From Owenia fusiformis (Eukaryota; Annelida; Polychaeta; Sabellida; Oweniidae): 64,000 nt of DNA. The notes below the pieces were generated by a model. That model did not search any database, was not told where the DNA came from, and was given only the letters and a program-made list of their open reading frames with translations. This document shows, piece after piece, positions 59,201 to 64,000 of the stretch (its first letter is position 1; each line of letters opens with the position of its first letter). The position numbers and the translations under genes were made by a program. Location of the stretch: contig CAIIXF020000005.1 in the NCBI GenBank assembly GCA_903813345.2, forward strand, positions 6,167,375 to 6,231,374. Reading direction: 5' to 3'.

Positions 59201-59765
59201 TACCATAGTATGCACAATTTTGAATTCCAATGTACAAAAACTATGAATGATTAACATTAAATTAATATTAGACTGTATTTATATGAAATGACATTTGAAG
59301 TAAATATATAGAATAAATTGTAATCGATGAATAAAGATTAATGATTTACATGTTTTATTATAACTTGACCTAATTGTTGTTTTTTCTTTTCTGTTTGCAG
59401 TAACAATTATGGTACAAAGTAAGTAAATGATATATTTTCACAACACATATTAATATTTTTGTGCTTATATATTATTTGTAGTTTAAATAATTAAAAGAAT
59501 AATGCTTGAATTGCAGCCAGTGATTAATAGATGTAAAAGTTAGAATGTAGGAATTTAGAATCATTGAAATTCATAGTCGAGCGAAGTCTTACAACATTGT
59601 TTCTGAGTAAATGCATTTTACTTCATTTTAAATAAAATGATTATGATACAATAAATGTTTGCCTTCAAAACTGGACTTGTATTTTAGTGTAATCTTGTTA
59701 TTTTACCTTCCAGGGAGGGGCCTCCATTCTCCAACAAGATCGCCCATAATGATACCCCAGTGTAA
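35000..59765 (+). CDS. Prominin (CD133 family), five-pass membrane protein with alternative C-termini
   Basis: Prominins are cholesterol-binding glycoproteins of plasma-membrane protrusions. Twenty-two common exons join in consistent phase (residues 1-844). They encode a signal peptide (residues 1 to about 22, [14 protein letters not shown]); an N-terminal extracellular part; TM1 (about 109-133); the hallmark Cys-rich loop ([15 protein letters not shown]); TM2 (about 163-186); a first large extracellular loop rich in NxS/T; TM3 (about 442-468); the conserved [13 protein letters not shown]4 (about 493-516); a second large loop; and TM5 (about 806-832). Two ends are possible. The 18-nt exon at 59401 plus the last exon at 59714 gives 867 aa, against 865 for human PROM1. 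Exon 57513-58656 instead gives 1225 aa with an acidic tail. Which PROM paralogue this matches cannot be decided, so no symbol is given. Confidence 0.94.
35409..35903. mobile_element. 483-bp element with CAGGCCTGTCAACT termini
   Basis: The element 35415-35897 starts CAGGCCTGTCAACT and ends AGTTGACAGCCCTG, flanked by direct repeats CAGCCG (35409-35414 and 35898-35903). The interior has repeated TGTCACGCAAAT motifs and a series of AAAGGTGTTCAAA-like units. The termini resemble those of the 1.9-kb element at 60769. Confidence 0.7.
36180..36700. repeat. GTTCCACTT-rich repeats
   Basis: Motifs AAGTGTTCCACTT and its variants occur twice near 36180-36245 and three times near 36648-36700, with more near 51488-51540 (complement). 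Probably parts of one decayed inverted-repeat element. Confidence 0.45.
39185..39345. mobile_element. MITE with TACAGTAAAACCT ends
   Basis: Terminal inverted repeats TACAGTAAAACCTG and CAGGTTTTACTGTA bound 161 bp; the TA may be the target duplication. The interior has three GGTGTTCACTA units. No coding frame. Confidence 0.75.
40154..40209 (+). CDS. Prominin exon 2
   Basis: 56 nt: [19 protein letters not shown]. Acceptor ATATTTCAG, donor GTAAGT; phase 1 in, 0 out. Confidence 0.88.
40210..40513. other. Prominin intron 2
   Basis: 304 bp; nothing recognised. Confidence 0.6.
40514..40722 (+). CDS. Prominin exon 3 (TM1, Cys-rich loop, TM2)
   Basis: 209 nt. TM1 is [20 protein letters not shown]; the cytoplasmic loop has ten Cys and begins [18 protein letters not shown]2 starts [15 protein letters not shown]. 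The strongest prominin signature in the gene. Confidence 0.96.
40962..41357. mobile_element. 378-bp element with 9-bp target duplication, in prominin intron 3
   Basis: The element 40971-41348 runs TACCCTTTGCATTCG to GCACGCAGGGTA, flanked by exact ATCTATAGG repeats (40962-40970 and 41349-41357). Its left 50 bp match the complement of the 73-bp element at 3533. The interior is GC-richer than its surroundings and non-coding. Mutator-like affiliation is inferred from duplication length. Confidence 0.82.
41433..41553 (+). CDS. Prominin exon 4
   Basis: 121 nt: end of TM2 and start of extracellular loop 1 ([19 protein letters not shown]). Acceptor TATTTTCAG, donor GTAAGT. Confidence 0.94.
41892..42074. 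repeat. 51-bp minisatellite in prominin intron 4
   Basis: Units start CTCCATTGATTTATTGAAG at 41892, 41943, 41994 (shortened to 27 bp) and 42021. The full units are nearly identical, implying recent expansion. It ends about 50 bp before the exon 5 acceptor. Confidence 0.85.
42124..42190 (+). CDS. Prominin exon 5
   Basis: 67 nt: [20 protein letters not shown]. Phase 0 in, 1 out. Confidence 0.92.
42352..42575. mobile_element. Mariner-type MITE, TA target
   Basis: The left end CAGAGTGGCCCAAAACATCC pairs with the right end GGATATTTTTGCCCACCCTG; TA lies on both sides. 224 bp, non-coding. Confidence 0.75.
44067..44369. mobile_element. Inverted-repeat element with A-rich tract
   Basis: 22-bp ends (ATCCAATGCCAAGTAGAGTT.. 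and the complement of ..ACTCTACTTAGTATAGGAT) match at 18 positions. Bases 44211-44351 are a GAAAAA/TTGAAAAA low-complexity run, which on the minus strand gives a false Phe-rich ORF. Confidence 0.55.
44706..44741. repeat. 36-bp perfect palindrome without spacer
   Basis: TACCATGGGCTTTCAACT is followed directly by its exact complement. No flanking duplication is evident. Confidence 0.95.
45260..45465. mobile_element. Small inverted-repeat element
   Basis: TACAAATCAAGGAGGATTGG (45264-45283) pairs with CCAATCCTCCTTGGTTAC (45446-45463). Non-coding, superfamily unassigned. Confidence 0.6.
46112..46318 (+). mobile_element. GATCTCCCCA element, copy 1
   Basis: Ends CAGCGATCTCCCCA and TGGGGAGATCACTG; the interior has repeated GTGGGTGCAA motifs. 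About 85 percent identical by eye to 54771-54969 and in the same orientation. Confidence 0.75.
46861..46956 (+). CDS. Prominin exon 6
   Basis: 96 nt: [20 protein letters not shown] onward. Acceptor TTGTTGTAG, donor GTAAGT. Confidence 0.92.
47217..48307 (+). mobile_element. Degenerate mariner/Tc1 element, 1091 bp
   Basis: The ends CAGGGTGGGCCAAAAAATTT and AAATTTTTTGGCCCACCCTG are perfect complements within long inverted repeats (over 200 bp, to about 47430 and 48100); TA flanks both sides. The interior keeps a decayed transposase. The flanks themselves form a palindrome (CAAGGGTATTTTTACAAG and CTTGTAAAATACCCTTG), so the element appears to sit in the centre of a palindromic TA target. Confidence 0.85.
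47590..47935 (+). pseudogene. Mariner transposase remnant
   Basis: The frame at 47660-47829 reads [20 protein letters not shown], resembling the C-terminal catalytic motif of mariner DDE transposases (third Asp in PD-x-NP-x-DY). It stops at 47827-47829 and the N-terminal catalytic part is not recognisable. Non-functional. Confidence 0.65.
48623..48822 (+). CDS. Prominin exon 7
   Basis: 200 nt of extracellular loop 1, with a helical stretch and the Cys pair in [13 protein letters not shown], corresponding to the loop-1 cysteines of vertebrate prominins. Confidence 0.94.
48823..49449. other. Prominin intron 7
   Basis: 627 bp; nothing recognised. Confidence 0.6.
49450..49527 (+). CDS. Prominin exon 8
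   Basis: 78 nt: [20 protein letters not shown] onward, phase 0 both sides. Confidence 0.9.
49820..49883 (+). CDS. Prominin exon 9
   Basis: 64 nt: [20 protein letters not shown]. Matches the position of the IPDRVQ segment in human PROM1. Confidence 0.9.
50204..50366 (+). CDS. Prominin exon 10
   Basis: 163 nt, end of loop 1, finishing YDQY before TM3. Phase 1 in, 2 out. Confidence 0.94.
50556..50740. mobile_element. CAGGCCCGTAGCC repeat upstream of exon 11
   Basis: Begins CAGGCCCGTAGCCATGGGGG and ends CCTGGCTTCAGAGAC, a degraded inverted match of the start. The interior is CCCCCC-rich. Its end is 26 bp from the exon 11 start, so it overlaps the branch-point region. Confidence 0.55.
50767..50919 (+). 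CDS. Prominin exon 11 (TM3)
   Basis: 153 nt: [20 protein letters not shown] (TM3), then the conserved cytoplasmic loop [11 protein letters not shown]. Its acceptor lies 26 bp after a repeat element. Confidence 0.96.
51325..51457 (+). CDS. Prominin exon 12 (TM4)
   Basis: 133 nt: [20 protein letters not shown] (TM4), then [11 protein letters not shown], matching the ANVEKLICEP motif of human PROM1. Confidence 0.96.
51458..51995. other. Prominin intron 12
   Basis: 538 bp. Contains a GTTCCACTT-type fragment near 51488 and a foldback at 51808-51931 (AGTGTACTTCACCTCCCCAA paired with its complement). Confidence 0.55.
51996..52105 (+). CDS. Prominin exon 13
   Basis: 110 nt, start of extracellular loop 2 ([20 protein letters not shown]). 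Donor GTGAGT. Confidence 0.92.
52405..52489 (+). CDS. Prominin exon 14
   Basis: 85 nt with [15 protein letters not shown], matching SDCKKNRGTYGTLHL of PROM1. Confidence 0.95.
52711..52848 (+). CDS. Prominin exon 15
   Basis: 138 nt, 46 codons, helical loop 2 ([20 protein letters not shown]). Phase 0 both sides. Confidence 0.93.
52849..53341. other. Prominin intron 15
   Basis: 493 bp; nothing recognised. Confidence 0.5.
53342..53443 (+). CDS. Prominin exon 16
   Basis: 102 nt, 34 codons, with [17 protein letters not shown]. Acceptor TTCACTTTCAG, donor GTGAGT. Confidence 0.9.
53444..54008. other. Prominin intron 16
   Basis: 565 bp, with an unusually GC-rich patch at 53578-53642 that repeats GGTGCCG/GCGCCGAA. 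Otherwise unremarkable. Confidence 0.5.
54009..54083 (+). CDS. Prominin exon 17
   Basis: 75 nt: [20 protein letters not shown] onward. Confidence 0.88.
54327..54380 (+). CDS. Prominin exon 18
   Basis: 54 nt: [18 protein letters not shown]. Phase 0 both sides, so skippable without frame change. Confidence 0.87.
54766..54974 (+). mobile_element. GATCTCCCCA element, copy 2, with 5-bp duplication
   Basis: The element 54771-54969 (CAGTGATCTCCCCA to TGGGGAGATCCACTG) is flanked by ATATA on both sides. Same family and orientation as 46112-46318, in another intron of the same gene. Confidence 0.75.
55117..55197 (+). CDS. Prominin exon 19
   Basis: 81 nt: [20 protein letters not shown] onward; NxS/T sites correspond to the glycosylated end of loop 2. 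Confidence 0.9.
55442..55510 (+). CDS. Prominin exon 20
   Basis: 69 nt: [20 protein letters not shown] onward. Phase 0 both sides. Confidence 0.9.
55767..55859 (+). CDS. Prominin exon 21
   Basis: 93 nt: [20 protein letters not shown] then [10 protein letters not shown], matching the EKVASCKP...LCSYIIDP region of PROM1 with both cysteines kept. Confidence 0.95.
55860..56387. other. Prominin intron 21
   Basis: 528 bp; nothing recognised. Confidence 0.5.
56388..56506 (+). CDS. Prominin exon 22 (TM5, last common exon)
   Basis: 119 nt: [20 protein letters not shown] (TM5), then [15 protein letters not shown]. Ends in phase 2 (GA before GTATGT), which fits both the 57513 exon (C, giving Asp) and the 59401 microexon (T, also Asp). 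Confidence 0.95.
56507..57512. other. Prominin intron before exon 23a
   Basis: 1.0 kb with no exon or repeat recognised. Confidence 0.5.
57513..58656 (+). CDS. Prominin alternative terminal exon 23a: long acidic tail
   Basis: Acceptor TTATCCTTGTAG; the frame continues for 381 residues to TAG at 58654-58656. Near the start, three copies of a 9-residue unit ([27 protein letters not shown]) are encoded by 27-bp tandem repeats at about 57561-57640. They are followed by two PVDFDP motifs, then a Glu/Asp/Asn/Lys-rich disordered region ending in a Pro-rich segment ([19 protein letters not shown]). Two AATAAA signals follow at 59312 and 59330, making this a self-contained 3' terminal exon. Vertebrate prominin tails are only about 50 residues, so the extension is unusual. 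Its long open frame in the right phase supports it as coding. Confidence 0.85.
58657..59400. other. 3' untranslated region of the long-tail form
   Basis: Extends from the stop to the AATAAA signals. A possible donor GTAAGT at 58698 could splice on to the microexon, but only after the stop codon. Confidence 0.5.
59312..59335 (+). promoter_or_regulatory. Twin AATAAA polyadenylation signals of exon 23a
   Basis: AATAAA at 59312-59317 and 59330-59335, about 65-85 bp before the microexon acceptor at 59400. Cleavage here would remove the downstream exons. Confidence 0.6.
59401..59418 (+). CDS. Prominin 18-nt microexon 23b
   Basis: A strong acceptor (TTTTTTCTTTTCTGTTTGCAG) and a GTAAGT donor enclose TAACAATTATGGTACAAA. 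Joined to GA of exon 22 it reads DNNYGTK; joined after the stop of exon 23a it would be untranslated. NNYG resembles NNGY in the human PROM1 tail. Confidence 0.75.
59714..59765 (+). CDS. Prominin last exon of the short-tail form
   Basis: Acceptor TTACCTTCCAG; encodes [16 protein letters not shown] then TAA at 59763-59765. The C-terminal TPV fits a class I PDZ ligand (S/T-x-hydrophobic). With this end the protein is 867 aa, the normal length for the family. Confidence 0.8.
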
Positions 59766-60768
59766 CTCCTAAGAAAAGCAATACCAGATGCCAAAGCTTA
59801 GCAATATCAGATGCCATAGCTTAGCAATATCAGATGCCATAGCTTGCTACAGGGACACATTCTTGTGAAATAACTATGTGGAAATACAGCTAGTTGTTTG
59901 AACCTTAAGGTGGGCCAATTGGGATGACTATTGGACTGCCATGCTGGCAATTACATATGTAAAGCTCCAATTTACTCATTCTGTTAGGCCTACCTTAGTA
60001 GAGCAAGATGCAGTAATATGAACTTGAACAATGATATTATTATTATACAAAGTATTTTTATATTTTGATGGAGTTTTGCATCAATTTTAATCCCTATTCT
60101 CTGTTTATGACTATTTTAATTGTAAGATGGGGGATGGATACAGATATTAGATGTAAGACTATATGCTTATACTCGTATATATGCTTATGCTACTTATTAG
60201 GGAGATGTTTATTATATTTATTAGGAGTATATATCTTGTTATTCAATCACAGGGTATTACATGTGTATTGAAAAACACATTCAATATGGAAATACCCTTT
60301 CTTTAGTACATATATGAATATCATTTATTTTCTGAACCTGACCTTTTAGTACTCTCATCAGAAAGGTGAATGATATCAGCTTAGATAAGATCTGTGAGGC
60401 TCTGTGATATTATTAATCCAATTTAGGAATATGTGTTTGCTTATCTAGTATAATATGCCAAGGAATTTATTTGTAAGAAAAATAAGTGCTTATATTATAT
60501 ATTGTATATTATTTACTTGAAATTGTGACTTAGAAGTATACACTATGTAATTCATAATTTGACCAATTCTCACTATAAAGATAATCTTACTTCAAGACCC
60601 TAGAGCCCCCACCTTATCTACTTAGTTGGGGGGGGGGGGGAGTTGAAGCAAGGCTACTATAAGGAATACAGACAGTTGATACCCATTTTGATTTTTAACC
60701 TCCGTCCACATTTAGTTGTATTTCCGTCCAGTTCAGATGATTTGACCCTTTAGTTTCATCCCACAATG
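59766..60768. other. 3' untranslated region of the short-tail form and flank
   Basis: Begins with about three copies of a 24-bp unit (AGCAATATCAGATGCCATAGC) at 59790-59852. No strong AATAAA was placed. A poly-G tract lies near 60630. Confidence 0.5.
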
Positions 60769-62697
60769 CAGGGCCGTCAGATGGGGGGGTGCGATGGGTG
60801 CGACCGCACCCCCCTTTGTCACCCCCCAAAAAAAATTGAAAAAAAATTTTTTTGTAATTTTTTTCATTGACTCATACACTTTGAAAGTACCCAGTAAGCA
60901 CCAAATAGCATCTTAAAATTGTAAAATTTTCTAAGGGTATTGGCCACCCCTCACACCCCCCCCCCCCACAAAACAATGGAAAAGTTCTAAATTTATTTTA
61001 GTGTTTTGTCCCAGACACTTTTAAAGTGCACAGACATCATCAAATACCTCCTTGATACAGTTAGTGTTTCTGGGGGACTAACACTTGCTCCCCTCTTGCA
61101 TCTTGCACTTGCATCCCCACACCACCTCCCCCTCTGGCGCCCCCCCCCCCCTTGACCCCCCCCCAAAAAAAAAGAAATTGGATAAAAGTTGTGATTTTCT
61201 CAAATTCTTTAATTGACTCATACACTTTGAAAGCGCCCAGAAAGCACCAAATAGTGTCGTAAAATTGTAAAATTTTCTAGGGGGAGTGGGCCACCCCTCA
61301 CACCCCCAACAAAACAATGGAAAAGTTCTGAATTTGTTTTATGTATTGTCTCAGACACTTTTAAATTGCTCAGACATCATCATTGATATAGTTAATGATT
61401 CTGGGAGACTAACACTTACTCGCCCTCTGGCATCCCCACTCCCCATTCCCCTCTGGCATCCCCCCTTGACGCACCCCCACCCCCCAAAAAATTGAAAAAA
61501 AATTAAGATTTTTAGCATAGCATCTTAAAATTGTAAAATTTTCTAGGGGTATTGGCCACCCCTCACACCCCCCACAAAACAATGGAAAAGTTCTAAATTT
61601 ATTTTAGTGTTTTGTCCCAGACACTTTTACAGTGCACAGACATCATCAAATAGCTCCTTGATACAGTTAGTGTTTCTGGGGGACTAACACTTGCTCCCTC
61701 TTGCATCTTGCACTTGCATCCCCACACCACCTCCCCCTCTGGCGCCCCCCCCTTGACCCCCCCCCCCCCAAAAAAAGTGGATGAAAGTTGTGATTTTCTC
61801 AAATTCTTTAATTGACTCATACACATTGAAAGTGCCCAGGAAGCACCAAGTAGTGTCGTAAAATCTGGCATCCCCCCTTGACACACCCCCACCCCCCCAA
61901 AAAAAAATTGAAAAAAAATTAAGATTTTTCAAATTTTTTATTGACTCATACACTCTGAAAGTGCCCAGAAAGCACCAAACAGCATCTTAAAATTGTAAAA
62001 TTTTCTTGGTAAATAGGCAGAGACACTTTTAAAGTGCCTAGACTTCATCGAATAGCACCTTGATATCGTAAATGTTTCTGGGGGACAGATATGGGGGACA
62101 AACACCTGCTCTCCATCTGGCACCCCAACCCCACCTCCCCCTCTGGCACCCCTCCCTCCCCTTTGACACCCCCAAAATTTGAAAATGTTTTTATTGACTA
62201 ATACACTTTAAAAGTGCCCAGAAGCACCAAATATCATCTTTAAATTGTAAAATTTTCTAGGAGAGTTAGCCACCCCTCACATCCACCACAAAACAAAAGA
62301 AAATATTCTGAATTTCATGTATTATCTCAGACATTTTTTAAGTGCCCAGACATCATCAAATAGCACCTTGATATGGTCAATGTTTCTGGGGGACAACCCC
62401 TTGCTCCCCCTCTGGCACCCCACCCCACTTCACCCTCTCATCCTTTTTGACACCCTCAAAAGAATTTGAAAAAAATTCACATTTTTCTTATTGACTCATA
62501 CACTTTGAAAGTGCCCGGCCCAGAATGCACCAAATAGTATCTCAAAACTGTAAAATCTTCTAGGGGGAGTGACCGACCCCCCCCCCCCCTCTGACTTACG
62601 CGATTTGGTTTACGCGGCAAAAAAATTGACAATTTTAAATTCTCTTTAGTAAAAACCGCACCCCCCTTGGAGAAAAGTGTCTTACGGGCCTGCAATG
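60764..62697. mobile_element. 1.9-kb element with internal C-rich repeat array
   Basis: The element 60769-62692 begins CAGGGCCGTC and ends ACGGGCCTG, with CAATG repeated at each side (60764-60768 and 62693-62697). Inside, a module containing GACTCATACACTTTGAAAGTGCCC, a GCACCAAATAG-type segment, TTGTAAAATTTTCTAGGGG and a poly-C/poly-A block recurs about six to eight times at irregular spacing of 130-360 bp. Minus-strand Gly-rich ORFs here are artefacts of the C runs. It looks like a small DNA element that expanded by internal duplication. Confidence 0.7.
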
Positions 62698-63094
62698 TGT
62701 ATTAATTATTTATCCCAGAGCCTATATATAAAACCTGATATTTCTATTTTACAATTATATCTGATACACATTCTAATACATGTATGTTGATTAGAATGTG
62801 TATTTATCACTTTTTATAGTTGATACAGTAATCCATATGAAGTCAATTAGTCCCTCCATTAATAAATAAAGAATATGATAGCATATTTATGATTCACAAC
62901 TGTGATAAATTATATGACATTCCATTGATGAAATAGTATTTATCTTGCATGTTCATGTCTTAAAGGGATGCATGCGTGATTGTGTATGTAATGTATTAGT
63001 TTATGTTGTAATTTGTGGATGAATCTGTATCAAATGAAGTATTAGGCAAAGTACTCCATAGGCTAAGTACATAAATAGAGATTATCCTATATGA

Positions 63095-63158
63095 GGTTCA
63101 GGATAAATTCGGGCAAATATATTATATTTGCCTCGGGATAATCCCAATATCCTGAACC
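63095..63158. repeat. Two-tier palindrome (cruciform type)
   Basis: GGTTCAGGATA pairs with TATCCTGAACC, and inside it GGCAAATATA pairs with TATATTTGCC. A GGTTCAGGATA block (complement) also occurs near 44134. Confidence 0.7.
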
Positions 63159-63457
63159 GACTTTCGGATAATATGTTTATCCCATGCCAATCTTGGTCAT
63201 CTGGTTCACATTGTTCAATCGTGGAAATATTTTAGAATATTCATGTCCAGTTTTGTTTTCTTGGCCGTGGGCGGATTTTCGTGTTCTCTCAAATATTCCC
63301 ACATTTATTTTCTCGAATTTTTGATTAAATGGATGCTCTTTCCCTTTTTTAAACCATCAAACAGATCCCGATTGTCTGTGTTTTCTCCATTGTAGTTTAC
63401 AGTCATTACGCGAACGTTACAAATTATGAACAAATATGCGAGCGGCGATTATGACGT

Positions 63458-63518
63458 AGCGGGCAGATATACTATATCTGCCCGCTCGGAGCGGGACGTA
63501 AAGCTATATCTGCCCGCT
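63458..63518. repeat. Palindrome with a third repeated arm
   Basis: AGCGGGCAGATATA (63458-63471) pairs with TATATCTGCCCGCT at 63473-63486, and that arm recurs at 63505-63518, allowing two alternative hairpins. Confidence 0.75.
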
Positions 63519-64000
63519 GATGAAAGTATAAGTTTTTACAAACCGGCTTTATGTACCCGTAACACGTCCAAGTATGGGATAAATAAGAGTATATATTAAC
63601 CAAGAATATATATAAACAAGAATATATATCACCAAAGAATACTATATAAACTCTGGAATTTTGATAGCTTCTTAATGATACAAAAATCAAAGTAGATTGC
63701 ATACAGGGTATTTTTTGTTTGTTTACTCGCATGTCAGTCAGACTTCAACTTTAAAATAGAAAGAGTATATCCATTCATCTTAATATTACGTTAGGGTGCA
63801 ATACGCCTAATACTCTTTAGCATTTTCATAAATTGTAATATTTTATTTTACATTTCACTAACATGAGATGACACTTGGTGGAAGGAAAAATGTATTTATA
63901 TATGAGGGTTTTTATTTTTTGCCAATATGTACATGTATATACCATATAGATATACACATAGATTTATTAAGAATACTGAAATAAATGTACATGTACATGT

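Larger units (their letters stand above)
62698..64000. other. Terminal intergenic region
   Basis: AT-rich, no supported gene. Includes the palindromes at 63095-63158 and 63458-63518. Confidence 0.5.

Noticed and set aside
61078-61953. Gly-rich minus-strand ORFs
   Set aside because: Produced by poly-C runs in the repeat array of the 1.9-kb element; frames differ between modules.

Overview
This is a window from an animal nuclear genome, AT-rich and intron-rich, with short exons, canonical GT-AG introns and many small inverted-repeat transposons. Two conserved metazoan genes are fully resolved: an O-GlcNAcase (OGA) on the minus strand and a prominin (CD133 family) on the plus strand. Together with an intact APE-type non-LTR retrotransposon, they point to a marine invertebrate, perhaps a deuterostome. 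That placement is inference, because no species-diagnostic sequence was recognised.

Layout. 1-7.2 kb: two divergent genes with single coding exons for basic, disordered proteins that I do not recognise (minus 446-1462, plus 5762-7216). 7.2-10.6 kb: intergenic DNA with small inverted-repeat elements. 10.6-20.1 kb: a very large foldback element whose arms carry about 160-bp tandem repeats. A full-length non-LTR retrotransposon (about 11054-16504, two intact ORFs overlapping at TGATG) and a 495-bp element (17512-18006) have both inserted into its left arm, and the uninterrupted right arm serves as an empty-site control. 21.2-33.2 kb: OGA in 13 coding exons, 889 aa. 33.2-35.0 kb: the space between the divergent OGA and prominin genes. 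35.0-59.8 kb: prominin, with 22 common exons followed by two alternative 3' ends. One is a long terminal exon (57513-58656) that adds a 381-residue acidic disordered tail and has its own AATAAA signals. The other is an 18-nt microexon (59401-59418) plus a final exon (59714-59765), giving an ordinary 867-aa prominin that ends in -DTPV. 60.8-62.7 kb: a 1.9-kb element with a poly-C-rich internal repeat array. 62.7-64 kb: intergenic DNA with cruciform-type palindromes.

OGA removes O-GlcNAc from nuclear and cytoplasmic proteins; prominin is a five-pass membrane protein of plasma-membrane protrusions. Nothing in the sequence links them functionally beyond their head-to-head position. The least ordinary items are the alternative prominin C-termini, the nested foldback/retrotransposon structure, and a mini-element family (73 and 378 bp) with exact 9-bp target duplications.
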